Positions 1-8,666 of a stretch of DNA of 64,000 nt are shown here, piece by piece. Both the position numbers and the translations under genes were made by a program. Origin of the DNA: Antarctobacter aquimaris (GTDB taxonomy: Bacteria > Pseudomonadota > Alphaproteobacteria > Rhodobacterales > Rhodobacteraceae); the NCBI RefSeq assembly GCF_900184945.1, contig NZ_FXYF01000011.1, positions 62,001 to 126,000 of the forward strand, written 5' to 3'. The notes beneath the pieces are model-generated. The model did not search any database, was not told the origin of the DNA, and saw only the letters and a list, made by a program, of their open reading frames with translations. Numbering within the stretch: the stretch's first letter is position 1; each line of letters starts with the position of its first letter.

Positions 1-118
1 GCATCAGGAACCCGACACCGGAGACCGCGATCAGCAGCACCACCAGCGGCCAGTTCACATAGAGGATCTTGCGCCAGCCCGTGGGGACCGTCTTGAGGTT
101 GTACTCGAGATAGGTCAC
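1..118 (-). CDS. rodA: RodA (MrdB), N-terminal fragment, peptidoglycan glycosyltransferase
   Basis: Only the first 39 codons lie in the window; the gene continues past the left edge. The peptide begins VTYLEYNLKTVPTGWRK and enters a hydrophobic segment (VNWPLVVLLIAVSGVGFLM), which matches the start of alphaproteobacterial RodA, the SEDS-family polymerase that works with PBP2 in cell elongation. The proposed start is GTG; its last two bases plus the next base form the TGA stop of mrdA (GTGA overlap), implying translational coupling as the last visible gene of mreBCD-mrdA-rodA. The identification rests on a short fragment plus gene order. Confidence 0.85.
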   Translation of the reverse strand, partial: MTYLEYNLKTVPTGWRKILYVNWPLVVLLIAVSGVGFLM

Positions 119-2058
119 GCGCTGTCGCTCCCGAAGAGGCGGCGTTCCTCGCGTTCGCGCGCGAGCCGCTCCTGCTGGGCCTTGATGCGGCGCCGGTCGG
201 CGCTGGGGTAGGCCTCCAGCGGCGGATCGCCGTTGTAGAGCGCCTGCAAGGTCACGTCGCGGGCGATGGGGGCCGCCGCCGCGCTGCCGCCGCCGCCATG
301 TTCGACCACCACGGAAACGGCGATGCGCGGCGCCTCGAACGGCGCGAAGTTGACGAACAGCGCGTGGTCGCGGCGGTTCCAGGGCAGATCGTCGTTCGAG
401 GTGACGCCGCGCGCGCGTTCCGCCGCGGTGATATTGCGGACCTGGCTGGTGCCGGTCTTGCCGGCCATGCGGAACGCGTCCTGGTCGATCCGCGACCCGT
501 AGGCCGTGCCGTGGCGGTGGTTCGAGACCGAGAACATGGCGCGGCGGATCTGGAGCAGGTGGTTGGGGTTCAGGCCCAGGTCCGCCGCCGGCGGGCGCGG
601 CGTCTCGATGCCGTCGATCTTCTTGACCAGACGCGGCGTGACTTCGCGCCCGGTGGCCAGCCGCGCGGTCATCACCGCCAGTTGCAGCGGCGAGGCCAAC
701 ACAAAGCCCTGTCCGATGGCCGCGTTGACCGAATCGCCGATCACCCATTCCGCGCCGCGTTCGCGCCGCTTCCAGAGCTTGTCGGGCACCAGGCCGCTGG
801 TCACCGCCGACATCGGGATGTCATGCGCCTGGCCCATGCCCAGCCGGCGGGCCATGTCGGCGATCCGCTCGATCCCGACCTTGAGCGCCAGTTCGTAGTA
901 ATAGACGTCGCAGCTTTCCTTGAGGCTGGATTCGAGGTTCATGTGGCCGTGGCCGACCCGTTTCCAGCAGTGGAACCTGCGCCCGCTGACCTCCAGGTGC
1001 CCGGGGCACCAGAAGGTATCGTTGGGCGACATGATGCCGGCGTCCATCGCCGCCAGCGCGGTGACCATCTTGAAGGTCGACCCGGGCGGATAGGCGTCCT
1101 GAACGGTCTTGGAGGCCAGCGGGCGATGATCGTTGTCGCGCAGTTCGCCGTAGTCCTTGACCGAGATGCCGCGCACGAACTTGTTGGGGTCGTAGGAAGG
1201 GGCCGAACAGATTGCCAGCAGGTCGCCGTGTTCCAGGTCCATGACCACGACCGACGCGCTTTCCTGGCCCAGACGGGCCTGCACGTAGTCCTGAAGGGCG
1301 ACATCCACGGTCAGTTGCAGGTCGGCGCCGGCCTCGCCCTCGCGGCGGTCCAGCTCGCGCATGACGCGACCGACGGCGTTGACCTCGACCCGCTTGGCCC
1401 CGGCGCTGCCGCGCAGCTGTTCCTCGTACTTCGCCTCCACCCCGACCTTGCCGATCTGGAAACGCGGGATGCGCAGCAGCGGCGGCGGGTCCTCGTAGCG
1501 GGCCAGGTCACGTTCGGACACCGGACCGACGTAGCCCGCCACGTGGGCAAACAGCTCGCGCTGCGGGTAATACCGGCTGAGGCCCACCTCGGGCGTGACG
1601 CCGGGCAGGGCGGGGGCGTTGACCGCGACGCGGCTGATGTCCTCCCAGGTGACCCGGTCGGCGACGGTGACGGGAAAGAACGGCGCGGTGCGCTCCATCT
1701 CGATCAGGGCGCGGTTGAGGTCGTCCTCGTCCAGCTCGACCAATTGGCCCAGGCGCTGGATGACCTGCCCCACGTCGCCGGCATCCTCGCGCGTGATGGT
1801 GATGCGGTAGGTCTGTTCGTTCTCGGCGATCAACCGGCCCTCGCGGTCGAAGATGCGCCCGCGCGAGGGGGGAATCAGGCGGATGTTGATACGGTTCTCT
1901 TCGGCCAGCAGGCGGAACTCGTCGGCCTGGTCCACCTGCATGTGACGCATCCGCAGCGCCAGCACCCCGGCAAAGCCGACCTGCGCCGCGCCCAGCATCA
2001 GGCCGCGCCGCGTGATGCGGCGGGCGGAATCGGCGGATTCTCTTGGCGAACGTCTCAT
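115..2058 (-). CDS. mrdA: Penicillin-binding protein 2 (peptidoglycan D,D-transpeptidase)
   Basis: 647 aa, normal length for PBP2, the class B transpeptidase that cross-links septum-independent (lateral wall) peptidoglycan in partnership with RodA. One N-terminal membrane anchor (about residues 19-36) is followed by a pedestal/dimerisation region and the transpeptidase domain. The active-site motifs are all present: S327-T-F-K330, S382-C-D384 and K534-T-G-T537. The ATG overlaps the mreD stop by 4 nt (ATGA), and the stop overlaps rodA in the same way, so the genes form one translationally coupled operon. Nothing appears broken. The protein acts in the inner membrane facing the periplasm. Confidence 0.96.
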   Translation of the reverse strand: MRRSPRESADSARRITRRGLMLGAAQVGFAGVLALRMRHMQVDQADEFRLLAEENRINIRLIPPSRGRIFDREGRLIAENEQTYRITITREDAGDVGQVIQRLGQLVELDEDDLNRALIEMERTAPFFPVTVADRVTWEDISRVAVNAPALPGVTPEVGLSRYYPQRELFAHVAGYVGPVSERDLARYEDPPPLLRIPRFQIGKVGVEAKYEEQLRGSAGAKRVEVNAVGRVMRELDRREGEAGADLQLTVDVALQDYVQARLGQESASVVVMDLEHGDLLAICSAPSYDPNKFVRGISVKDYGELRDNDHRPLASKTVQDAYPPGSTFKMVTALAAMDAGIMSPNDTFWCPGHLEVSGRRFHCWKRVGHGHMNLESSLKESCDVYYYELALKVGIERIADMARRLGMGQAHDIPMSAVTSGLVPDKLWKRRERGAEWVIGDSVNAAIGQGFVLASPLQLAVMTARLATGREVTPRLVKKIDGIETPRPPAADLGLNPNHLLQIRRAMFSVSNHRHGTAYGSRIDQDAFRMAGKTGTSQVRNITAAERARGVTSNDDLPWNRRDHALFVNFAPFEAPRIAVSVVVEHGGGGSAAAAPIARDVTLQALYNGDPPLEAYPSADRRRIKAQQERLAREREERRLFGSDSA

Positions 2059-2594
2059 AGCGGGCGCCCCGTGTGGTCATATTCCCCGGGCGTGCTGCGG
2101 CGCACGCCGAGGGCAAGGTAGCTGATCGCGGTCACCAGCGGGTAGACCGCCACCGTCATACCATACTGCATCACCCACAAGGAAAGCATTCCCGGGGTCA
2201 CGATCAAGAGAGCGAGCACGATGCGGTACACGATCGTGATGAACAGCAGCGCCGTCGCGGCGGTGACCCATTCGGCGACAAAGGTGTTTTCGCGCACCTG
2301 GCGGCCCCGCGCCTTGAGCCATTCGGTGGCCAGCAGCATCAGCAGCGCCCAGAGGCCGGGAGGGCGGTGGAACAACAGGTCGGCCATCAGCATGACGGCG
2401 ACGATGGACAGCATCGGCACGTAGTCGGGCCTGCGGATCGCCCAGGCAAAGGTCAACGCGGTCAGCACGTCCGGCCCGGCGATGCGCGGCGGGACCACGT
2501 GCAGCGGCAGCAGGTGGACGAAGAAGACCAGCAGTGCGATGCCGAAGTAGGTTGCGCGCAGCGTCCAGAGCCGCGCCGGGCTGTTGTCAGCCAT
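2055..2594 (-). CDS. mreD: Rod shape-determining protein MreD
   Basis: 179 aa from the ATG at 2594. It is an integral membrane protein with about five hydrophobic segments (for example the stretch around YFGIALLVFFVHLLPLHVV) and no soluble domain, as expected for MreD, which joins MreC and RodA/PBP2 in the elongasome. The frame is open further upstream, but the MADNSPARLW start is preferred: a GGAG lies 10 nt upstream, and it gives only an 8-nt overlap with the end of mreC. MreD is poorly conserved in sequence, so the call leans on topology and on its place between mreC and mrdA. Confidence 0.9.
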   Translation of the reverse strand: MADNSPARLWTLRATYFGIALLVFFVHLLPLHVVPPRIAGPDVLTALTFAWAIRRPDYVPMLSIVAVMLMADLLFHRPPGLWALLMLLATEWLKARGRQVRENTFVAEWVTAATALLFITIVYRIVLALLIVTPGMLSLWVMQYGMTVAVYPLVTAISYLALGVRRSTPGEYDHTGRPL

Positions 2595-3507
2595 CGCCGC
2601 CGGTCTCCGCGGGCTGCGGCGCCGGCGGTTCGCCCGCGTCGGGCAGCGCATCGGGCAGGATCAGCGCCGAGGGCGCATCGACCCGGCGCGCGCCGTGGTC
2701 ACGCAGGACGCGCAGGAACTCCAGCCGCTCGTAGTCTGCGGCAAGCCGCACGCGCAGGCGGCCGCCCGGATCCTCGGCCACCTGTCCAATCAGCAGGCCG
2801 GGGGGAAAGACCTCGCCGTCGCCGGTGGTGACGATGCGGTCGCCAGGGCGGACAAGGGCGGGGTTCTCGAGAAAGTCGATGGGCGGCGCCGACGTGTTGT
2901 CCCCCGCCACGATGGCCCGCTGCCCCGAAGGCTGGATCTCGGCCGGGATGCGGCTGGTGGCGTCGGTCAGCAGGATCACCCGGCTGGTGTTGCGCCCGAC
3001 ACCGGCGACACGCCCGACTAGGCCGATGCCGTCCATCGTGGCCCAGCCGTCGACGATGCCATCGCGGCTGCCGACGTTGATCAGCACGGACTGACGGAAG
3101 GGCGAACCCGAGTCGGCCAGCACCACGGCGGTGATGTAGGTCAGGCGGGGGTCCAGCCGGACGTTGTTCAGGTCGCGCAGGCGGGCGTTTTCCTGCTCCA
3201 GCTGCAACGCCGCCTCTTTCCAAGCCGTCATCTGGCGCAGCTCGCGGCGCAGTTCCTCGTTCTGTTCGTGCAGGCGCTGGTAGCTCTGGAAATCGCGGAA
3301 CAGCCGCACGGTGGCCGTCACCGGTGCCATGGCCCAGTCCATCCGCGGTACCACCGCGTCGACCACATGCGCGCGAAACCGTTCCACCCGCGGGCTGTCG
3401 ATGCGCCACAGCAGGAACACGCCCGACAGCACAAGCACCAGCACGATGAAGAGCAGGCGCCGCAGCGGGCCGGTGAAATCGGCAGAGGCGGAACGATCGC
3501 TGGCCAA
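2587..3507 (-). CDS. mreC: Rod shape-determining protein MreC
   Basis: 306 aa. A short cytoplasmic tail is followed by one membrane segment (about residues 17-34), a coiled coil rich in Leu/Glu/Arg (about 73-118) and the beta-barrel periplasmic domain that lets MreC act as elongasome scaffold. The best start is a TTG at 3507, with GAGGG four to five bases upstream and the N-terminus (MASDRSASADFTGPLRRLL) running straight into the membrane anchor. The C-terminus has a Pro/Ala/Glu-rich tail. The gene follows mreB by 103 nt without an obvious terminator and overlaps mreD by 8 nt. Confidence 0.94.
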   Translation of the reverse strand: MASDRSASADFTGPLRRLLFIVLVLVLSGVFLLWRIDSPRVERFRAHVVDAVVPRMDWAMAPVTATVRLFRDFQSYQRLHEQNEELRRELRQMTAWKEAALQLEQENARLRDLNNVRLDPRLTYITAVVLADSGSPFRQSVLINVGSRDGIVDGWATMDGIGLVGRVAGVGRNTSRVILLTDATSRIPAEIQPSGQRAIVAGDNTSAPPIDFLENPALVRPGDRIVTTGDGEVFPPGLLIGQVAEDPGGRLRVRLAADYERLEFLRVLRDHGARRVDAPSALILPDALPDAGEPPAPQPAETGGDG

Positions 3508-3610
3508 GGGTCCCTCACGTCACTGTGGCCGGATGCTACAAGAGGCCGCGGGTCAGGTACAGTCGGAGGTCCCGGGCGGCAGGGCCGCGCCGGGTGCCTC
3601 CCGGACGGGT

Positions 3611-4663
<1,053 letters not shown>

Positions 4664-4702
4664 TTATGCCCCAATTGCCTCAAGGGCCCACGACTCCGAG
4701 AG

Positions 4703-4737
4703 CCGGGACCTTCGTTGTTATAGGGCTGTGGTCCCGG
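4703..4737 (-). promoter_or_regulatory. Putative mreB promoter inside an inverted repeat
   Basis: On the minus strand a near-consensus -10 (TATAAC, 4722..4717) is preceded at 17 nt by a poor -35 (TTCCGC). The -10 sits between perfect 8-bp arms CCGGGACC (4703-4710) and GGTCCCGG (4730-4737). The repeat could be an operator or a leader hairpin. This is a prediction from sequence alone. Confidence 0.4.
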
Positions 4738-4893
4738 ATGCGGAAGGGGGTCACCGGCCCGAATGGGCGTGAAACCGCCGCAGCGCGACAGGTTGTCCGG
4801 GCCGGGCGCATAAGGCGTTGAGATGGGATGAAGATTGACAGCTGTACCCCGGCAGCGCAGGCTTTGCCTGATGGATTTCTGACGAAAGGCTTG

Positions 4894-5301
4894 ATGATGA
4901 TGCGGTTTGTTTCTCTTGTCCTGGCGGGTCTCATGGCGAGTCAGGCCGCTGCGGATTCCTGTTGGGATCACAACGGGTCGATCATGCGCCTGACCGACCA
5001 GGGCAACAATCGATGGTTCTGGTACGAGACGACGCCGCACCGCTGGCAAGCGCAGGCCGGCGTCTATCCCGGCACCCTGCTGTTCAACGGCGCCAAGAAC
5101 GGCGAATGGTACAGCGGCACGGCGCGCGTCTTTTCCACGTCCTGCCCCGGCAGCCCGCTGGAATACTACGTCGAGGGGCCGGTGCTGCAAAACCCGCTGC
5201 GGGTACAGGTCTCGGGGCGGCGCGAGGTCTACGAGTACTGCCAGCCGACCGGGCGCTGGACCAGCGACACGCTGGTCTTCACCTACCGCTACAACTGCTG
5301 A
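4894..5301 (+). CDS. Small secreted protein, unknown function
   Basis: About 135 aa, divergent from mreB. The N-terminus (MRFVSLVLAGLMASQAAA) is a typical Sec signal peptide with an Ala-x-Ala cleavage site before DSCWD. The mature part of about 114 aa has four cysteines (near DSC, TSC, EYC and the C-terminal YNC), consistent with two disulfides in the periplasm, and is rich in Trp and Tyr. Three ATGs lie in a row at 4894, 4897 and 4900; AAAGG at 4885-4889 spaces best with the second. A longer in-frame start at 4828 would bury the signal peptide and was not used. An intrinsic terminator follows at 5350. No family was recognised. Confidence 0.75.
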   Translation: MMMRFVSLVLAGLMASQAAADSCWDHNGSIMRLTDQGNNRWFWYETTPHRWQAQAGVYPGTLLFNGAKNGEWYSGTARVFSTSCPGSPLEYYVEGPVLQNPLRVQVSGRREVYEYCQPTGRWTSDTLVFTYRYNC

Positions 5302-5349
5302 GACGGCGGGGGCGGCACGCCTCCGGCGGGCCTATGTCGAGAGAAAGGA

Positions 5350-5377
5350 AGCCGCGGACCGGGTGCCCGCGGCTTTT
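5350..5377 (+). terminator. Intrinsic terminator after the small secreted protein
   Basis: Perfect 8-bp stem AGCCGCGG (5350-5357) / CCGCGGCT (5367-5374) with a 9-nt loop, followed by TTTTGTCTTT. Confidence 0.85.
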
Positions 5378-5501
5378 GTCTTTGCTGCGTGGTCCGTTGC
5401 CGGGGGTGCGCGTCGTTTTCCCCGCATGACGTGTCGGGCGCGCGCGGCGCGGGGACAGGCGGCGCGCTAGACAGGGACCGAACGAACGGGAGAGTCGCGT
5501 C

Positions 5502-8006
5502 ATGAAAACCCATGTCAAAGCCTTGGTCGTCGGCGGAGGCGCCGTCGGCACGTCGATTGCCTATCATCTGGCCAAGGCGGGCTGGAGCGATGTCATGCTG
5601 CTGGAGCGGGACGAACTGACCTCGGGCAGCACCTGGCACGCGGCGGGCCTGCTGCCCTATTTCAACATGTCTTTCGCGACGACCCACATCCACGACTACT
5701 CGATCAAGTTCTACAAGACGCTGGAGGCGGAGACCGGGTTGAACGCCGGTTTTTCGGTCGTCGGAAACCTGCGCATGGCACAGACCGACGAACGCATGGA
5801 CGAATACATGCTCTACGCCACCACCGCCGAAACCTGCGGCGTGCCATATGAATTCCTGACACCTGACCAGATCAAGCAGCGCTGGCCGCTGATCCGCACC
5901 GAAGACCTGAAGGGCGCGCTGTACCACAACACCGACGGCTACATTAACCCGGCCGACGTGACCCAGGCGATGGCCAAGGGCGCCCGTCAGCGCGGCGTGG
6001 CGATCGAGCGCAGGTGGCAGGCCGATGCCTTCCACTGGACCGGCTCGGCCTGGGAAGTCACGGCGACGCGGATGGTGGAAAAGGGCGGCAACCTGGTCGC
6101 CTCGGACGAACAGATCGTGATCACCGCCGAAAATGTGGTGACCGCCTCCGGCAACCACGCCCAGACCACCGCAAGAAAGCTGGGCATCAAGATCCCGGCG
6201 ATCCCGGTCGAACACCAGTTCATCGTGTTGGACCAGGATCCGACCCTGATGAAATACCGCGCCGAAGGCGGCCGCGAGCACCCGGTGGTGCGTGACGCCG
6301 ATGCGCAGAGCTATGTCCGCGAGGAACGCGGCGGCTGGATCCTTGGCGTCTATGAACGCGGCGCGCCGGCCTGTTTCGAATACGGTGTGCCCGACAGCTT
6401 TCGCGCCGATCTGTTCCCGCTGGACCTGGAGCGGATCGAAGGCCAATACATGGCAATGATCCACCGCGTGCCGTCCTGTGAAGACAGCGGCCTGAAGGAC
6501 GATTTCAACGGTCCGATCTGCTACACCCCCGACGGCAACCCGCTGGTCGGCCCCGCGCCCGGTCTGCGCAACATGTGGCTGGCCGAAGGGTTTTCGTTCG
6601 GGATCACGGCGGCGGGCGGCACCGGCTATTACCTTGCCCAGATGATGGTCAATGGCGAGGCCGAGATCGACATGGCCTCGCTGGATCCCAAGCGCTACGG
6701 CAACTGGATGACGACGGAATACGCCGCGCGCAAGAACGAGGAATGTTACGAACACGTCTACATCCTGCACCACCCGGACGAGGAACGCCCGGCCTGCCGC
6801 CCATTGCGCACCGCGCCGGCCTATGACCGGCAAAAGGCGCTCGGCGCGCAGTTCGGCCATGTCAACGGCTGGGAACGGCCCAACTACTACGGTCCGCTCG
6901 ACGCGCCCGAGAATTTCGACCACGACGCCCGCAGCTTCCGCCGCGGCGGCTGGTGGCAATACGCCGTCGAAGAGGCCAAGGCGATCCGCGAAGGTGTCGG
7001 CCTGATCGACGCCAGCGCCTTTACCAAGCACCTGGTCGAAGGGCCGGGCGCCACGCAGTTCCTCGACTGGTTCACCTGCAACAAGCTGCCACGCGTCGGC
7101 CGCATCAACCTGACCTACGCGCTGACCGGACAGGGCACCACGCGCACCGAATACACCATCGTGCGCCTGGCCGAGGACAGGTATTACCTCGTCTCCGCCG
7201 GTGCCTGGACGGCCTATGACGGCGATTATCTGCGCAAGGCGATCGAGGACAAGATCCCCGAATTCGGCTGGATCTCCTGCCATGATGTCACCACTCAGTG
7301 GGGTGTATTCGCCATCGCCGGGCCGAAATCGCGCGACGTGCTGAAGGAGATCGTCAAGGACGCCGATCCCGCAACCGTGCTGGGCAACAAGCGGTTCCCC
7401 TGGTTGTCGATGCGCCACATCGAACTGGGCATGGTGCCGACCATGGCAATCCGCGTCGCCTACACCGGCGAACTGGGCTGGGAATTGCACCACCCGATCG
7501 AGATGCAGAACAACCTGTGGGACCAGCTGATGAAGACCGGCGCAAAGCACGGGCTGAAACTGGTCGGTGCCCGCGCCCAGAACTGGCTGCGGCAGGAAAA
7601 AAGCTACCGCGCCTTCGGCAACGAACTGGGCCGCGACGCCACCCCGCTGGAGGCCGACCTGCCGCGGTTCGTCGACCTGACCAAGGACTTCCACGGCAAG
7701 GCCCGGCTGGAGGAAACGGGTGTTCGGTCGAAATGCTGCACCCTTCTGATCGACGGACCGGCGGATGCCGATCCCTGGGGCCGCGAGGCGCTGTACCTCG
7801 AGGACGGCACCCGCGTCGGGCGGCTGACCTCGGGCGGCTACTCGGTCCACTTCGGCAAGTCCATCGGCATGGGCTACGTCCGGCCGGATCTCGCCGTGCC
7901 GGGACAGAAGCTGAAGGTCAAGATGCTGAACGCGCTCTGGGATGCCACCGTGACCGAGGACAGCCCCTATGATCCGTCCAACGCGGTGATCCGCAAGGAC
8001 GGCTGA
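5502..8006 (+). CDS. FAD-dependent oxidoreductase fused to GcvT (dimethylglycine/sarcosine dehydrogenase family)
   Basis: 834 aa. The N-terminal half is a DAO-type FAD domain with dinucleotide motif VVGGGAVGTSIAYHLA (residues 9-24). The sequence SGSTWHAAG at 41-49 includes His46, the position that carries covalent FAD in dimethylglycine and sarcosine dehydrogenases. The C-terminal part (about 430-830) is an aminomethyltransferase (GcvT) domain that would pass the released one-carbon unit to tetrahydrofolate. The family demethylates N-methyl amines such as dimethylglycine or sarcosine, important in roseobacter use of choline and glycine betaine; the true substrate cannot be read from sequence. 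It is monocistronic, with a G/C-rich palindrome just after the stop (8020-8035). The ATG has GGGAG upstream. Confidence 0.85.
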   Translation: MKTHVKALVVGGGAVGTSIAYHLAKAGWSDVMLLERDELTSGSTWHAAGLLPYFNMSFATTHIHDYSIKFYKTLEAETGLNAGFSVVGNLRMAQTDERMDEYMLYATTAETCGVPYEFLTPDQIKQRWPLIRTEDLKGALYHNTDGYINPADVTQAMAKGARQRGVAIERRWQADAFHWTGSAWEVTATRMVEKGGNLVASDEQIVITAENVVTASGNHAQTTARKLGIKIPAIPVEHQFIVLDQDPTLMKYRAEGGREHPVVRDADAQSYVREERGGWILGVYERGAPACFEYGVPDSFRADLFPLDLERIEGQYMAMIHRVPSCEDSGLKDDFNGPICYTPDGNPLVGPAPGLRNMWLAEGFSFGITAAGGTGYYLAQMMVNGEAEIDMASLDPKRYGNWMTTEYAARKNEECYEHVYILHHPDEERPACRPLRTAPAYDRQKALGAQFGHVNGWERPNYYGPLDAPENFDHDARSFRRGGWWQYAVEEAKAIREGVGLIDASAFTKHLVEGPGATQFLDWFTCNKLPRVGRINLTYALTGQGTTRTEYTIVRLAEDRYYLVSAGAWTAYDGDYLRKAIEDKIPEFGWISCHDVTTQWGVFAIAGPKSRDVLKEIVKDADPATVLGNKRFPWLSMRHIELGMVPTMAIRVAYTGELGWELHHPIEMQNNLWDQLMKTGAKHGLKLVGARAQNWLRQEKSYRAFGNELGRDATPLEADLPRFVDLTKDFHGKARLEETGVRSKCCTLLIDGPADADPWGREALYLEDGTRVGRLTSGGYSVHFGKSIGMGYVRPDLAVPGQKLKVKMLNALWDATVTEDSPYDPSNAVIRKDG

Positions 8007-8055
8007 GCCAGCCACCCGACCCGGCGCGCGCCGGGCGGGTCCAGGCTTGCGCCGA

Positions 8056-8125
8056 GGGCTTCTTCTCTGTCCAAATACACCCGGGGGAGTCGACCGGAGG
8101 GAGACGGGGGCAGCGCCCCCCCTCA
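8056..8125 (+). repeat. Intergenic repeat family, copy A
   Basis: Contains CTTCTT, CCAAATACACCCGGGGG and then GGGGGCAGCGCCCCCC, a hairpin. Copies B (11836) and C (39000) share the order [TTC-rich / AAATA or AATTA] + [CGGGGG] + [GGCAG-GCCCCC hairpin]. All three lie just downstream of a plus-strand gene. Confidence 0.5.
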
Positions 8126-8204
8126 GCCTTGCCACGGGCGCCTCGACCGATATGTTGCTCCGGACAAGGGCGCCCCAAGCGCCCTTGATCTTGAAAGGAG
8201 CGAC

Positions 8205-8654
8205 ATGGGACTCACCGTCTATCTCTCGGGAGAAATTCACACCGACTGGCGCGAGCAGATCATCGCCGGCGCGCAGGGCCTCGACATCACCTTTGGCGCG
8301 CCGGTGACTGACCACGCCGCCAGCGACGATTGCGGCGTCGCCATCCTGGGCGAAGAGCCGAACAAGTACTGGCACGACCACAAGGGTGCGATGGTCAACG
8401 CGATCCGCACCCGCAAGGGCATCGCCGATGCCGATGTTGTCGTCGTGCGCTTCGGCGACAAGTACAAGCAGTGGAACGCCGCCTTTGACGCGGGCTATGC
8501 CAGCGCGCTGGGCAAGTCGCTGATCATCCTGCAACCGCCCGAGCACGACCACGCGCTGAAGGAAGTGGACGCCGCCGCCCTCGCCGTGGCCCGCACCCCC
8601 GAGCAGGTGGTGCAGGTGTTGCGCTACGTGCTCACCGGCACCTTGCCCGGATGA
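8205..8654 (+). CDS. ytoQ: YtoQ family protein
   Basis: 149 aa, full length for the YtoQ family, which is related to nucleoside 2-deoxyribosyltransferases; the cellular role is unknown. Features match the fold: an early beta strand plus SGEIHTDWR (residues 8-16), DADVVVVRFGDKYKQWNAAFDAGYA in the middle containing the D-x-G/A segment that contacts sugar in relatives, and a C-terminal helix. The ATG is well supported by AAAGGAG seven to eight nt upstream. It stands alone between the GcvT enzyme and a convergent gene. Confidence 0.85.
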   Translation: MGLTVYLSGEIHTDWREQIIAGAQGLDITFGAPVTDHAASDDCGVAILGEEPNKYWHDHKGAMVNAIRTRKGIADADVVVVRFGDKYKQWNAAFDAGYASALGKSLIILQPPEHDHALKEVDAAALAVARTPEQVVQVLRYVLTGTLPG

Positions 8655-8662
8655 TCCCGGGC
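8645..8662. terminator. Small GC hairpin between convergent genes
   Basis: GCCCGG (8645-8650) / CCGGGC (8657-8662) with a 6-nt loop straddles the ytoQ stop, just before the convergent gene ends. There is no U-run, so terminator function is only possible. Confidence 0.3.
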
Positions 8663-8666
8663 GGGG

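Noticed and set aside
298-2121. 607-codon frame antisense to mrdA
   Set aside because: Antisense to an intact PBP2 with all active-site motifs; low-complexity Arg/Gly-rich translation.
4828-4893. Extended N-terminus for the small secreted protein
   Set aside because: The extension would place 22 residues before a typical signal peptide, and the ribosome-binding site fits the ATG cluster at 4894-4900.
5289-8552. Very long open frame (1087 codons) antisense to the GcvT enzyme and YtoQ
   Set aside because: It overlaps two clear genes on the other strand and has biased, repetitive composition typical of a GC shadow.
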